A stretch of DNA of 64,000 nucleotides, from assembly GCA_020161015.1 (NCBI GenBank), contig JAIUOT010000053.1, forward strand, positions 44,066-108,065, written 5' to 3'. The DNA is from Actinomycetota bacterium. GTDB taxonomy: Bacteria > Actinomycetota > Actinomycetes > Propionibacteriales > Propionibacteriaceae. A model generated the notes under the pieces. That model ran no database searches. It was not told where the DNA came from and was given only the letters and a program-made list of their open reading frames with translations. Position numbers and translations under genes: made by a program. This document shows, in pieces, positions 50,458 through 59,947 of this stretch. Numbering within the stretch: the first letter of the stretch is position 1; each line of letters opens with the position of its first letter.

Positions 50458-52046
50458 ACCTCGCAGAACGCGTCCTCGCCGCCCAGAAGGGCGAGCGCGG
50501 CATCCCGCGGGACCCCGGCGCCCCGCGGACGGTCTCCACGCCCGCCCGGGCGTTCGAGACCGGCGGCGCCCCCGTCCCCGCCGCCCCGGCGCAGGACAAC
50601 GCGCCGCCCGCACCGTGGCTCCCCGTCCCGGAGTCGGCGGCCGCTCCCGCCACCGCGACGCCGGCGGTCACCTGGTCGCCCACGCCCGCCAACGGCACGG
50701 ACGAGCACCGCCTCGCCGCCCGCGCGCCGAGCCAGCCGATCGTCGTGGAGACCCACGACGCGCTGGCGCGGATCAAGGAGGACGCGGTCGAGCAGCTGTT
50801 CGAGCGCATGGGCAACCGCCTCAACGACCCCAACCTGGACGAGTCGGCCCTGCAGAGCCTCGTGCAGCAGGAACTCAACGGCATCATCGAGGGCGGCAAG
50901 CTTCCGCTGACCGCCCGCGAGCGGCAGCGGCTGATCCGCGAGGTGCACGACGACGTCCTCGGCCTGGGTCCGCTCCAGCCGCTGATCGACGACAAGGGCG
51001 TCACCGAGGTCATGGTCAACGGCCCGTACAAGGTCTACATCGAACGCGCCGGACGGCTGACGCTCAGCCAGGTGCGCTTCAAGGACGAGCCGCACCTGCG
51101 GCGGGTCATCGAGCGGATCGTCACCAAGGTCGGCCGCCGCATCGACGAGTCCTCGCCCCTGGTGGACGCCCGCCTGGAGGACGGCTCGCGCGTCAACGCG
51201 ATCATCCCGCCCCTGGCGGTGAGCGGCTCGACGCTGACCATCCGGAAGTTCTCCAAGGACGCGCTGACCGTCCCGGACCTGATCGAGAAGCACTCGCTCA
51301 CGCCCGAGATCGCCGAACTGCTCAACGCCTGCGTCGTCGCCCGGCTGAACATCATCGTCTCCGGCGGTACCGGCACCGGCAAGACGACCCTGCTGAACGT
51401 GCTGTCCAGCTTCATCCCCAACGACGAGCGCATCGTCTCGATCGAGGACGCCGTCGAGCTCCAGCTCCAGCAGGACCACGTGGTGCGGCTGGAGTCCCGT
51501 CCGCCCAACGTGGAGGGCAAGGGCGAGGTCACGATCCGCGACCTGGTCAAGAACTCGCTGCGTATGCGCCCCGACCGCATCATCGTCGGCGAGTGTCGTG
51601 GCGGCGAGGCCCTGGACATGCTCCAGGCCATGAACACCGGCCACGACGGCTCGCTGTCGACGATCCACGCCAACAGCGCCCGCGACGCGCTCGCGCGCCT
51701 GGAGACGCTGGTGCTGATGGCCGGCATGGACCTGCCCCTGCGGGCCATCCGCGAGCAGGTGACCAGCGCCATCGACGTGATCGTGCAGCTCACCCGCCTG
51801 CGTGACGGCACCCGCCGCGTCACCTCCGTCACAGAGGTGCACGGCATGGAGGGCCAGACCATCACCATGCAGGACGTATTCGAGTTCGACTACTCCGCCG
51901 GCGTCGCGCCGGACGGCCGTTTCCTCGGGACCATCCGGCCCACCGGCGTCCGCCCGGGCTTCACGCAGAAGTTCGACGACCTCGGCATTCGGCTCTCTCC
52001 CGGGGTGTTCGGCAACGGCCAGCTCTGGAGCGGGGGGCACCGCTGA
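50454..52046 (+). CDS. tadA: TadA/CpaF secretion ATPase
   Basis: A 530-residue type II/IV secretion ATPase that powers Flp pilus extension. It has a Pro/Ala-rich disordered N-terminus of about 90 residues. The CpaF core follows, with GPLQPLIDDKGVTEVMVNGP, Walker A GGTGTGKTT (about 304-312), the Asp box RIVSIEDAVELQL, Walker B-like MRPDRIIVGECRGGEALDML and the His box GHDGSLSTIHANS. All catalytic elements are present. GTG start overlaps the preceding stop, and its stop overlaps the tadB start by one base. Confidence 0.95.
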   Translation: MNLAERVLAAQKGERGIPRDPGAPRTVSTPARAFETGGAPVPAAPAQDNAPPAPWLPVPESAAAPATATPAVTWSPTPANGTDEHRLAARAPSQPIVVETHDALARIKEDAVEQLFERMGNRLNDPNLDESALQSLVQQELNGIIEGGKLPLTARERQRLIREVHDDVLGLGPLQPLIDDKGVTEVMVNGPYKVYIERAGRLTLSQVRFKDEPHLRRVIERIVTKVGRRIDESSPLVDARLEDGSRVNAIIPPLAVSGSTLTIRKFSKDALTVPDLIEKHSLTPEIAELLNACVVARLNIIVSGGTGTGKTTLLNVLSSFIPNDERIVSIEDAVELQLQQDHVVRLESRPPNVEGKGEVTIRDLVKNSLRMRPDRIIVGECRGGEALDMLQAMNTGHDGSLSTIHANSARDALARLETLVLMAGMDLPLRAIREQVTSAIDVIVQLTRLRDGTRRVTSVTEVHGMEGQTITMQDVFEFDYSAGVAPDGRFLGTIRPTGVRPGFTQKFDDLGIRLSPGVFGNGQLWSGGHR

Positions 52047-52990
52047 TGGAGTTCCTCGCCTCCCAGACCGCGCTGACCCTCGGCTGGGCGCTGCTCGCCA
52101 TCTCCGGCCTGACCACGGTCGTGCTGGTGACGCTGCCGAGCAACCGCCTGCCGATGTCGCGACGGCGTCCCGGCAGCGCCCAACAGGGCTCCGGCATCCA
52201 GCGGATGGCGGACGCGGCCACCGGCACGGTGGAGAAGTTCATGCGCGGCCGCAGCGGCTCGCTGGACGCGATCCTCGACGAGGCCGGCGTGACCACGCCG
52301 GCCAAGGACCTGATCGTGATCGTCGGGGCCGCGGCCCTGGCCTGCTTCGCCCTGGGCCTCGTGCTCGGCCAGGCCGTGATCGGCGTGCTGCTGGCACTGA
52401 TGTGCCCGATGGTCGGGCGGATGATGCTGTCGGTGCTCGCCGACCGCCGGCGCCGCGCCTTCGCCGGCCAGCTGGACGAGATCCTGCAGATGATGGCCGG
52501 CAGCCTCCGCGCCGGCTACAGCCTCCCGCAGGCCGTGGCGACGATTTCCCAGGAGGCCGGGCAGCCGGTGGCCCAGGAGTTCGCGCGGGTTACCAACGAG
52601 ACCCGCGTGGGCCGGTCGATGATCGAGTCGCTGGACGACGTCGCGACCCGGATGCGCAACGAGGACTTCTACTGGATCACCCAGGCCATCGGCATCAACC
52701 GTGAGGTCGGCGGCAACCTCGCCGACGTCCTCGACTCGGTCAGCGAGACGATCCGGCAGCGGGTCCAGATGAAGCGCCAGGTGGCCTCGCTCGCCGCGGA
52801 CGGCAAGCTGTCGGCGATCATCCTGATGCTGCTGCCGTTCGTGGTGGCCCTGTTCCTGTTCTTCCTGAACCCCAACTACATCATGAAGCTGTTCGCAGAA
52901 CCGCTCGGCTGGATGATGATCGGGGCGGGCTTCGTCATGCTGGCCATCGGCGGCTTCTGGCTGACCAAGATCATCAACCTGAAGTACTGA
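52046..52990 (+). CDS. tadB: TadB inner-membrane platform protein
   Basis: A 314-residue type II secretion F-domain protein. It has an N-terminal helix, a pair of helices near residues 90-125, the F domain (LDEILQMMAGSLRAGYSLPQ) and two C-terminal helices. It anchors the assembly machine with TadC in the membrane, opposite the TadA ATPase. ATG overlaps the tadA TGA by one base. Confidence 0.92.
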   Translation: MEFLASQTALTLGWALLAISGLTTVVLVTLPSNRLPMSRRRPGSAQQGSGIQRMADAATGTVEKFMRGRSGSLDAILDEAGVTTPAKDLIVIVGAAALACFALGLVLGQAVIGVLLALMCPMVGRMMLSVLADRRRRAFAGQLDEILQMMAGSLRAGYSLPQAVATISQEAGQPVAQEFARVTNETRVGRSMIESLDDVATRMRNEDFYWITQAIGINREVGGNLADVLDSVSETIRQRVQMKRQVASLAADGKLSAIILMLLPFVVALFLFFLNPNYIMKLFAEPLGWMMIGAGFVMLAIGGFWLTKIINLKY

Positions 52991-53003
52991 GGGGAGTCAC
53001 GTC

Positions 53004-53909
53004 ATGCAACCGGTCGCCTACGCCGCCATCGCCGCGTTCACCCTCGGGCTGGGGATCCTGCTGTGGTTCGCCTTCGGCGGGGCCACCGCCGTCCGCCGGC
53101 AGACCCTGACCAACCTCAGGCGCAACCTCGACAAGCCGAAGGAGGTCGTGGCGGTCACCGCGAACGGGCAGCGCAAGCGTCCCGGCCTCGCGGACGCGAT
53201 GCGCCGCGTCGTCCCGGTGCCCCTGGTTCGGTCCATCACCAAGCTGTGGGCGGGCGCGGGGCGCCCGGAGAACAACACCCCCGACCGCATCCTGTCGACG
53301 ATGGCCCTGCTCGGTCTGGCCGGCAGCGTCCTCGGCGTCATGGTCTCCCGCCTGGTCCAGCCCCCGCTGGGGATCGTCGTCGGCATCGGCGTCGCGCTCC
53401 TCGGCTTCTTCTTCCCGATGGTGCGCCTCCAGAGCGTCGGCGAGGACCGCAAGAAGGCGATCACCCGGCAGCTCCCCGACACCCTCGACCAGATGAGCAT
53501 CGCGGTCAACGCCGGCCTCGGCTTCGACGCGGCCATGATCCGGGTGGCCAGGAACGGGCGCGGCGAACTGGCCAACGAGCTGGTCCGCACACTGCAGGAC
53601 ATCCAGGTCGGGCAGACCCGGCGGGCGGCCTACGAGGACCTCGCCGAGCGCACCGGGGTGGAGACGCTGCGGCGCTTCGTCCGCTCGATCATCCAGGCGG
53701 AGGCCTACGGCATCGCGCTGTCCGACGTGCTCCAGACCCAGGCGGACGAACTCCGCCTGGAACGGCGCCAGTACGCCGAACGCAAGGCCATGGAGATCCC
53801 GGTCAAGGTGGTCTTCCCGCTGATCCTGTTCATCATGCCGGCCATGTTCATCGTCGTGATGGGGCCCGGCGTGCTGGGCATCATCCACGCCTTCTCCGGG
53901 CTGGGCTGA
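53004..53909 (+). CDS. tadC: TadC inner-membrane platform protein
   Basis: A 301-residue second F-domain protein: N-terminal helix, helix pair at residues about 95-135, F domain with LPDTLDQMSIAVNAGLGFDA and SIIQAEAYGIALSDVL, and two C-terminal helices (PVKVVFPLILFIMPAMFIVV). GGGGAG precedes ATG, 13 bases after tadB. Forms the membrane platform with TadB. Confidence 0.92.
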   Translation: MQPVAYAAIAAFTLGLGILLWFAFGGATAVRRQTLTNLRRNLDKPKEVVAVTANGQRKRPGLADAMRRVVPVPLVRSITKLWAGAGRPENNTPDRILSTMALLGLAGSVLGVMVSRLVQPPLGIVVGIGVALLGFFFPMVRLQSVGEDRKKAITRQLPDTLDQMSIAVNAGLGFDAAMIRVARNGRGELANELVRTLQDIQVGQTRRAAYEDLAERTGVETLRRFVRSIIQAEAYGIALSDVLQTQADELRLERRQYAERKAMEIPVKVVFPLILFIMPAMFIVVMGPGVLGIIHAFSGLG

Positions 53910-53913
53910 GCGG

Positions 53914-54543
53914 GTGCTCGTCCTCGCCGCGGCGGTGGTCGCCGGCCTGGCCGCGTGGGCGCTGACGCCGTTCATGCGCCGGTGCGCGACCGGCGACGCC
54001 CCGATCCTGCACGCCTGGTGGCACGTCGTGGTCGCGACCGGGCTCGGCGCCCTTGCCGGCCTGGCTCCCAGCCCGGCGGAGACGGCGGCGTTCGTCGTGC
54101 TCGCGGTGGCGTCCGGCCTGCTCACGGTGATCGACCTCGCCGAGGAGCGGCTACCCGACCGCATCGTGCTGCCGCTGATCGGGCTCACGGCCGTGATGCT
54201 CACCCTGGCCGCCTGGTCGACCGGGGCGTGGGGGTCGCTGGCCCGCGCCGGGATGGCCGCGCTCGCCCTGTTCGCGCTCTACTTCGTGATGATGGTGTTC
54301 TCCCCCGACCTCGGCTTCGGCGATGTGAAGTTCGCGGCCGTCGTGGGCGGGTTCGGCGGCTGGTTCGGCTGGGGTGCCGTGCTGCTCGGCTTCGGCGCGG
54401 CGTGGGCCACCTTCGCCGTGGCGGGCATGGTGCTGCTGGCCGCGCGCAAGCGCGACTGGAAGGGCTCCCTGGCGTTCGGCCCGTTCATGGTCCTCGGCGC
54501 GGTGCTCGGGGTGTTCTGGGCCGCGTCCCTGCTCACCTGGTAG
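53914..54543 (+). CDS. tadV: Prepilin peptidase (A24 family, TadV/CpaA-like)
   Basis: A 209-residue membrane aspartyl protease with six or seven helices. Catalytic aspartates are Asp74 (LLTVIDLAEERLPD) and Asp137 in GFGDVK, the GxGD motif of the family. It should process the Flp pilin and the TadE/TadG pseudopilins. The N-terminal cysteine-rich methylation domain of bifunctional PilD enzymes is absent. GTG start lies four bases after the tadC stop. Last gene of the operon. Confidence 0.92.
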   Translation: MLVLAAAVVAGLAAWALTPFMRRCATGDAPILHAWWHVVVATGLGALAGLAPSPAETAAFVVLAVASGLLTVIDLAEERLPDRIVLPLIGLTAVMLTLAAWSTGAWGSLARAGMAALALFALYFVMMVFSPDLGFGDVKFAAVVGGFGGWFGWGAVLLGFGAAWATFAVAGMVLLAARKRDWKGSLAFGPFMVLGAVLGVFWAASLLTW

Positions 54544-54551
54544 GCGGGCGG

Positions 54552-55049
54552 TCAGGCGTCGGGGGCGATGACCTGGTCCAGCGGCAGGCTGCGCGGCGGT
54601 GCCTGGTCGCCGCTGCGGCGGCGCGTCACGAGCACGTCGCAGTGGGCGTGCTCGACGACCTGGTCGCTGACCGAGCCCAGCAGCAGGCCGGAGAAGCCGC
54701 CCAGCCCGCGGGTGCCCACGACCACGACCTGCGCGCCCTCCGAGGCACGGATGAGCTCCCGTCCGGCGGCGCCGTGCGGTGCTGAGTAGGTGACCGGCAC
54801 GTCGGGGTACTCGGCCACGACCGGGGCGGTCTGTGCCTTGAGCTGCTCGAGGACGGCCTCGGCGAAGTCGTCCACCGGCGGGACGTAGCCCGGCGCCCAG
54901 GTCTTCGGACGGGGCGCGTTGCTGATCGTCCACGCGCGCACCACCACCACGGGGCCGCCGATCCTGGACGCCAGCCACAGGCCCTTGCGCAGGGCCTCGC
55001 GAGAGAAGTCGGAGCCATCGAAGCCGACCACGACCGGAGCGTGTTCCAT
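54552..55049 (-). CDS. Universal stress protein (single domain)
   Basis: A 165-residue Usp protein. It begins APVVVGFDGSDFSREALRKG and has the ATP-binding loop VVVGTRGLGGFSGLLLGSVS followed by CDVLVTRR, so nucleotide binding is likely intact. It is convergent with the tad operon (8-base gap) and divergent from the GTPase gene. Regulation is not visible. Confidence 0.92.
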   Translation of the reverse strand: MEHAPVVVGFDGSDFSREALRKGLWLASRIGGPVVVVRAWTISNAPRPKTWAPGYVPPVDDFAEAVLEQLKAQTAPVVAEYPDVPVTYSAPHGAAGRELIRASEGAQVVVVGTRGLGGFSGLLLGSVSDQVVEHAHCDVLVTRRRSGDQAPPRSLPLDQVIAPDA

Positions 55050-55101
55050 GGGCTGACTCTAGTGCGGCGGTGGGCAACAATGGGGACAGGAGGGAGCCGC
55101 C

Positions 55102-56403
55102 ATGAGGATCCTGATCGTCGGTACCGCCGGCCGCGATTTCCACGTCTTCAACACGATCTACCGCCAGGACCCCGCCCATCGCGTGGTCGCCTTCACCTCT
55201 GCCGAGCTCTCCGCGGGCGAGCGCGGGACCTACCCCGCCTGCCTGGCCGGCCCGCTCTACCCCGACGGCGTGCCGATCGTCGCGGAGGCGGAGCTGGAGG
55301 ACACGATCCGGGCGCACGGCGTCGACGAGGTGGTCTTCGCCTACTCCGAACTGGGCTGCGCGGAGGTGGCCGGCCTCGCCGCCCGCGTGCTGGCCGCGGG
55401 CACCGACTTCCACCTCGCGAACCCCCGGCGGTCGATGCTCGCCACCACCCGGCCGGTGATCGCCGTGACCTCGGCGCGGGCGGGTGCGGGCAAGTCGCCC
55501 ACCGTCCGCTACCTCGCCGAGATGCTGCGCTCCTGGGGCCACCGCGTCGCCGTGGTGCGCCACCCGTGGCGCGCCCAGCGGTTCGGGCCCGACCACCAGC
55601 ACACCTTCGTCCGTGACGACGGCCACGAGGTGGATGCCTGCGCGGACCCGCAGCGCGAGCCGTTCGACGCCCTGCCCGGCATCGACGTGGTCTCCGGGCT
55701 CGACTACCAGGCCATCCTCTCGGTCGCGGAGGAGTTCGCCGACGTGATCGTGTGGGACAGCGCGGGCAGCGACCTGCCGTTCCTGCGTCCCAGCCTGCAC
55801 GTCCTCATCACCGACCCCCTGCGGGTGCCCGACTCCCCCGACGACTTCCCCGGCGAGGTCGGGCTGCGCATGGCCGACGTGGTGCTGATCAGCAAGTGCG
55901 ACGCGGCCGGGCCGGGCCAGGTCGCCCAGGTCGAGGACGCCGTCCGCCGCATGAACCCGTCCGCGGCCGTGCTGCGGGCCGACTCGCCGGTGGTGGTGGA
56001 GGGTGCGGAACGGATCGCCGGGTGCACGGTCGTCGTGGTGGAGGACGAGCTCACCCTCGACCTCGGCCCGCTGCGCCCCGGTGCCGGGGTCGCCGCAGCC
56101 CACCAGGCCGGCGCGTCCGGCATCATCAGCCCGCGCCCCCAGGCGGTCGGGAGCCTGGTGGAGGTGTACGCCCGGCACCCGGAGGCGCAGTCGGTGCTGC
56201 CGGTCACCGGCTACCGCGCGTCCGACCTCGAGGACGTGCGGGCGACCCTCGCGGCCACCCCGAGCGAGGCCGTGATCGACGCGACGAGGATCGACCTGGC
56301 GGCCACGCTCGGGCTGGAGCGTCCGGTGGCGAAGGCCGCCTACGCCATCCGTCCGCACGACCCCGACCGCCTGGCCGGGCTGGTGAGGGCGGCACTGGGC
56401 TGA
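55102..56403 (+). CDS. Cyclic 2,3-diphosphoglycerate synthetase-like GTPase
   Basis: A 433-residue soluble protein. The N-terminal Rossmann-like part (MRILIVGTAGRDFHVFNTIY) and VDEVVFAYSELGCAEVA, then a P-loop variant TSARAGAGKSPTVRYL (about residues 127-142), with VIVWDSAGSDLPFL and VLISKCDAA as Walker B-like and NKxD-like elements, match the cPGS/COG2403 family. Archaeal members make cyclic 2,3-diphosphoglycerate; bacterial members have no settled role. GGAGGGAG precedes ATG. The gene is followed after 43 bases by ornithine aminotransferase. Confidence 0.82.
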   Translation: MRILIVGTAGRDFHVFNTIYRQDPAHRVVAFTSAELSAGERGTYPACLAGPLYPDGVPIVAEAELEDTIRAHGVDEVVFAYSELGCAEVAGLAARVLAAGTDFHLANPRRSMLATTRPVIAVTSARAGAGKSPTVRYLAEMLRSWGHRVAVVRHPWRAQRFGPDHQHTFVRDDGHEVDACADPQREPFDALPGIDVVSGLDYQAILSVAEEFADVIVWDSAGSDLPFLRPSLHVLITDPLRVPDSPDDFPGEVGLRMADVVLISKCDAAGPGQVAQVEDAVRRMNPSAAVLRADSPVVVEGAERIAGCTVVVVEDELTLDLGPLRPGAGVAAAHQAGASGIISPRPQAVGSLVEVYARHPEAQSVLPVTGYRASDLEDVRATLAATPSEAVIDATRIDLAATLGLERPVAKAAYAIRPHDPDRLAGLVRAALG

Positions 56404-56415
56404 GCCCGCGCGCCG

Positions 56416-56421
56416 TATGAT
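56416..56421 (+). promoter_or_regulatory. Candidate -10 element of rocD
   Basis: TATGAT, 25 bases upstream of the rocD start codon, in a GC-rich surrounding. No clear -35 is visible. Confidence 0.45.
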
Positions 56422-56446
56422 GGCTGGCCTAGCAAGGAAGGACAGC

Positions 56447-57697
56447 ATGACGAAGGCGCGCAGCGCTGCGCAGCAGCGGGCGATCGAGCAGATCGAAACC
56501 TACGGATCCCACAACTACCACCCCCTGCCGGTCGTGGTGGAGAGCGGGTCCGGCGCCTGGCTCACCGACGTCGACGGCAACCGCTACCTGGACTTCCTCT
56601 CCGCCTACTCCGCGGTGAACTTCGGCCACTCCAACCCCGACCTGGTGAAGGTTGCCGTCGAGCAGCTCGGCAGGGTCGCGATCACCTCGCGCGCGGTCTA
56701 CTCGGCCACGTACGGGCCGTTCATCCAGGCCCTCGCCACCCTGTGCGGCAAGCAGATGGTGCTCCCGATGAACACCGGCGTCGAGGCCGTCGAGTCCTCC
56801 CTCAAGCTCGCCCGCAAGTGGGGCTACGAGGTGAAGGGCGTGCCGGAGGACCAGGCGAACATCATCGTGATGGAGGGCAACTTCCACGGCCGGACGATCA
56901 GCGTCATCTCGTTCTCCGACGACGACGACGCCACCGGCAGCTACGGGCCGTTCACGCCGGGCTTCCTGAAGGTGCCCTACGGCGACCTCGACGCGATCGA
57001 GGCCGCCATCGACGAGCACACCGTCGCGATCCTGGTCGAGCCCATCCAGGGCGAGGCCGGCGTGATCACCCCGCCGCCGGGGTTCCTGCCCGGCGTCCGC
57101 GAGATCGCCACGCGGCGCGGCGTCCTGATGATCGCCGACGAGATCCAGTCGGGCCTCGGCCGCACGGGCAGCACCCTGTACTGCCAGCAGGTCGGGGTGG
57201 TGCCCGACCTGTACCTGCTCGGCAAGGCCCTCGGCGGCGGCGTCGTCCCGGTGTCGGCCGTGGTGGGCGACGAGGAGGTGCTCGGGCTGCTCCGTCCGGG
57301 CCAGCACGGCTCGACCTTCGGCGGCAACCCGCTGGCGGCCGCCGTCGGCCTCGCCGTCGTCCGGCTGCTGGAGACCGGGGAGATGCAGGCCCGCTCCCGG
57401 GACCTCGGCGCGTACCTGCACGAGCGCCTGGCCGGCCTGGTCGGACGGGGTGTCACCGAGGTCCGCGGCATCGGCCTGTGGGCCGGGGTGGACGTCGATC
57501 CCGCACTCGGCCCGGCACGGGCGATCTGCGAGCGCCTGCTCGACCGGGGGATCATCGCCAAGGACACCCACGGCCAGACGATCCGCATGGCCCCGCCGCT
57601 GGTGATCACCCGGGAGGAGCTCGACCTCGCCGTCGACGCCCTCGCGGAGGTGCTGGCGGAGGTGTCCGCGGAGCTGGGGCTCACCCCCGTCGGCTGA
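56447..57697 (+). CDS. rocD: Ornithine aminotransferase
   Basis: A 416-residue PLP enzyme that converts ornithine and 2-oxoglutarate to glutamate semialdehyde and glutamate, linking arginine, proline and glutamate metabolism. Class III aminotransferase motifs are NTGVEAVESSLKLARKW, EGNFHGRT, LVEPIQGEAGVI, LMIADEIQSGLGRTG and the PLP lysine in LLGKALGGG. N-terminal YGSHNYHPLPVV and the FGHSNP segment are typical of ornithine aminotransferases. GGAAGG lies five bases before ATG; an ATG ten codons upstream is less likely. The product is a standard-length enzyme. Confidence 0.93.
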   Translation: MTKARSAAQQRAIEQIETYGSHNYHPLPVVVESGSGAWLTDVDGNRYLDFLSAYSAVNFGHSNPDLVKVAVEQLGRVAITSRAVYSATYGPFIQALATLCGKQMVLPMNTGVEAVESSLKLARKWGYEVKGVPEDQANIIVMEGNFHGRTISVISFSDDDDATGSYGPFTPGFLKVPYGDLDAIEAAIDEHTVAILVEPIQGEAGVITPPPGFLPGVREIATRRGVLMIADEIQSGLGRTGSTLYCQQVGVVPDLYLLGKALGGGVVPVSAVVGDEEVLGLLRPGQHGSTFGGNPLAAAVGLAVVRLLETGEMQARSRDLGAYLHERLAGLVGRGVTEVRGIGLWAGVDVDPALGPARAICERLLDRGIIAKDTHGQTIRMAPPLVITREELDLAVDALAEVLAEVSAELGLTPVG

Positions 57698-57712
57698 GCC
57701 GGACGGCCGCGT

Positions 57713-59224
57713 TCACCGCGGCTCCCACAGCTCGACGCCGTTCTCGGTGGCGGCGAGACGCCAGTCCGCCGAGAGCTCCAGGCGCGCGCGCAACCCGCGG
57801 GTGAGGCCCGTGGACGGGTCCAGCAGGACGCAGCCCGTTCCGTCGGGAACGACGGCGGCGGCCTCGCCGGTGTAGAAGGAGATGCTGCCCAGCAGGAACT
57901 CCCGCCCGAAGAAGTCCGCCCTTCCGTCGATCCGGACGGGGGCGTCCGGGCGGAGCAGCACCACGACGCCACCGATGTCCGGCGCGGAGAAGACCCGGCA
58001 GCCCGCCGGCAGCCGGGCCACGACCGCCTGCTCGCGGGGCACGCCGTGTTCCGCGGCGAGGACCAGCGCGACCGGCGCGAGCACGGCCAGCACGACGGTC
58101 AGGACCACGCGCCAGAACCGCCCGGCGGTGTAGTCCCGCAGCGCGACCGCGAGCCGGCCCTGCGCGGGACGCGGGGATCGCGGACGGCGGAGCCGGTCGA
58201 CCAGGTGGGTGGCCACGGCGGCCACGACCGGGGCGAGGGTGACCGGCCCGATGCCGAGGAACCTGAGGGCGACCATGCCGGCCGCCGTCGCCGGCACGCC
58301 GATCATCGCCAGTGCGGCCAGGACGCGGATGTCGGAGCCCCGGCGCCACTCCCGGTACAGCCACCAGACGGCGGCGGCCGCGACCAGCAGCGCGGCCACG
58401 GCCATCACGTCCCACTGGCCGCCCTGGACCGGGGCGAAGGGGGAGCTCCACTCGGTGAGCAGTCCCTGGCTGGCGTCCTGCACGGCCCGGGCGCGCTCCA
58501 GCCCTCCGGCCAGGCCGTAGGGGGACAGCAGCGGGCCGAGGACCCAGCCCACCCCGCCACCGGCGATGACGAGGGCGCGACGCGAGCCCGTCACCCACGG
58601 AGTGAGCGCCCAGACCGCTGCCCAGACCACCGCGAGCCCGGGGCCGAGGACGAGGAACGACAGGTGCAGCCAGTTGCCGAGCACCGACAGCACGCCGGCC
58701 GCCGCCGTCGTGGTGGCCACCAGGGCCGTCGTGGACAACCCGGCGGCCCGGTCGCCCAGGGCGACGACGACGCACACCGCGACGAGCAGCAGCACCTGCG
58801 CCCCCACCGTCGCGCGGGCGCCGAGGTAGGGCAACGCGCCGGCGAACACGGCGAACAGCGCGACCAGCCCCGGAAGCGGACGGGCGCCCAGCCGCCCTCC
58901 CAGCACCACGACCAGCGCCAGCAGCAGGATCAGCACCAGCGAGGTGAAGGCGAAGAAGCCCCAGAAGCCACCCGCGGAGTAGGACAGCGCGAGCAGGACG
59001 TTCCACAGCGGGGAGTTCGGATACCAGTCCCCCGGCACGCCCGACCACGTCCAGGTGTCGGGCCGGGCGAGGGGCACGCCCGCCAGGTTCTCCGCGCCGG
59101 CACGGATCTGCCAGTAGGGGTCGCGCTCGGCGACCCGGCCCGCGCGGGTGAGGGCGAAGGCCGCAACGAAGCCGGCCAGCAGGACCCGGTCCCACGGCCG
59201 TATCGCGCGCCAGCGTCCCTTCAC
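57713..59224 (-). CDS. Polytopic membrane protein, possibly GT-C glycosyltransferase-like
   Basis: A 503-residue protein with about 11 membrane helices and a C-terminal soluble domain of roughly 110 residues. The first outside loop has RDPYWQIRAGAENLAGVPLA, then DTWTWSGVPGDWYPNSPLW, resembling the acidic loop of GT-C fold mannosyl- or arabinosyltransferase-like proteins. I cannot confirm an active site. GTG at 59224 is chosen because the preceding residues are not hydrophobic and GGGGTGG lies upstream. A strong hairpin lies between it and yceI. Confidence 0.68.
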   Translation of the reverse strand: MKGRWRAIRPWDRVLLAGFVAAFALTRAGRVAERDPYWQIRAGAENLAGVPLARPDTWTWSGVPGDWYPNSPLWNVLLALSYSAGGFWGFFAFTSLVLILLLALVVVLGGRLGARPLPGLVALFAVFAGALPYLGARATVGAQVLLLVAVCVVVALGDRAAGLSTTALVATTTAAAGVLSVLGNWLHLSFLVLGPGLAVVWAAVWALTPWVTGSRRALVIAGGGVGWVLGPLLSPYGLAGGLERARAVQDASQGLLTEWSSPFAPVQGGQWDVMAVAALLVAAAAVWWLYREWRRGSDIRVLAALAMIGVPATAAGMVALRFLGIGPVTLAPVVAAVATHLVDRLRRPRSPRPAQGRLAVALRDYTAGRFWRVVLTVVLAVLAPVALVLAAEHGVPREQAVVARLPAGCRVFSAPDIGGVVVLLRPDAPVRIDGRADFFGREFLLGSISFYTGEAAAVVPDGTGCVLLDPSTGLTRGLRARLELSADWRLAATENGVELWEPR

Positions 59225-59293
59225 CCGTCCACCCCGCGTCCTCCCGACCCGTGCTGCACCAGGTGCAGCAAACCACAGGGGAGGGGAACGGAC

Positions 59294-59332
59294 GTGGGCC
59301 GCCACGCTGGAGGTCCAGCGGTGGCGGCCCAC
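59294..59332. terminator. Long hairpin between yceI and the membrane protein gene
   Basis: An 18-bp stem (GTGGGCCGCCAC then GCTGGA, paired to TCCAGC then GTGGCGGCCCAC with one bulged base) closed by a two-base loop. It lies 36 bases past the yceI stop on the minus strand. No T-tract. Confidence 0.7.
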
Positions 59333-59367
59333 GGTGGAGGGTCGGCGCCCCCCGATTCCGACCCGGC

Positions 59368-59928
59368 TCAGGCGCGGACGGCGGACACCTCGAACTCGAG
59401 GGTGACCTTGTCGCTCACCAGCACGCCGCCGGTCTCCAGCGCGGCGTTCCAGGTGAGGCCCCAGTCCTTGCGGTTGACGACGACGGAGCCCTCGAAGCCG
59501 ATCCGGCTGTTGCCGAACGGGTCGACGGCCGAGCCACCGAACGTGAAGGGGACGGTGACCGCGTGGGTCACGCCCTTGATGGTCAGGTCACCGGTCACCT
59601 CGACGGTCTCGTCGTCGACGACGGCGAAGCCGGTGGCGACGAAGGTGATCGTCGGGTAGGTGGCGACGTCGAAGAAGTCGGGGCTGGCGAGGTGGCCGTC
59701 CCGGTTCGCGTCACGGGTGTCGATGCTGCCGGCCTGGATGGTGACCTCGAGGGTCGAGTCCGCCGGGTTCGAGCCGTCGATGGTGGCGGTGCCGCTCACC
59801 TCGTTGAAGGCGCCCCGCACCTTGGCGATCATCGCGTGGCGGGCGACGAAGCCGATCCGGGAGTGCGACGGGTCGAGGGTGTAGGTGCCGGCGATGTCCT
59901 GGACGCGGGTGGCGACTGCGGTGGTCAT
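59368..59928 (-). CDS. YceI family protein
   Basis: A 186-residue lipocalin-like beta-barrel protein that binds isoprenoid or other lipophilic molecules. Motifs GTYTLDPSHSRIGFVARH at the N-terminus, DTRDANRDGHLASPDFFDV and the end WNAALETGGVLVSDKVTL are standard for the family. No signal peptide is present, so it is cytoplasmic, unlike the E. coli version. AGGAGG lies eight bases before ATG. The promoter is flanked by two dyad operators. Confidence 0.93.
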   Translation of the reverse strand: MTTAVATRVQDIAGTYTLDPSHSRIGFVARHAMIAKVRGAFNEVSGTATIDGSNPADSTLEVTIQAGSIDTRDANRDGHLASPDFFDVATYPTITFVATGFAVVDDETVEVTGDLTIKGVTHAVTVPFTFGGSAVDPFGNSRIGFEGSVVVNRKDWGLTWNAALETGGVLVSDKVTLEFEVSAVRA

Positions 59929-59947
59929 GGGGGGTTCCTCCTGATGT

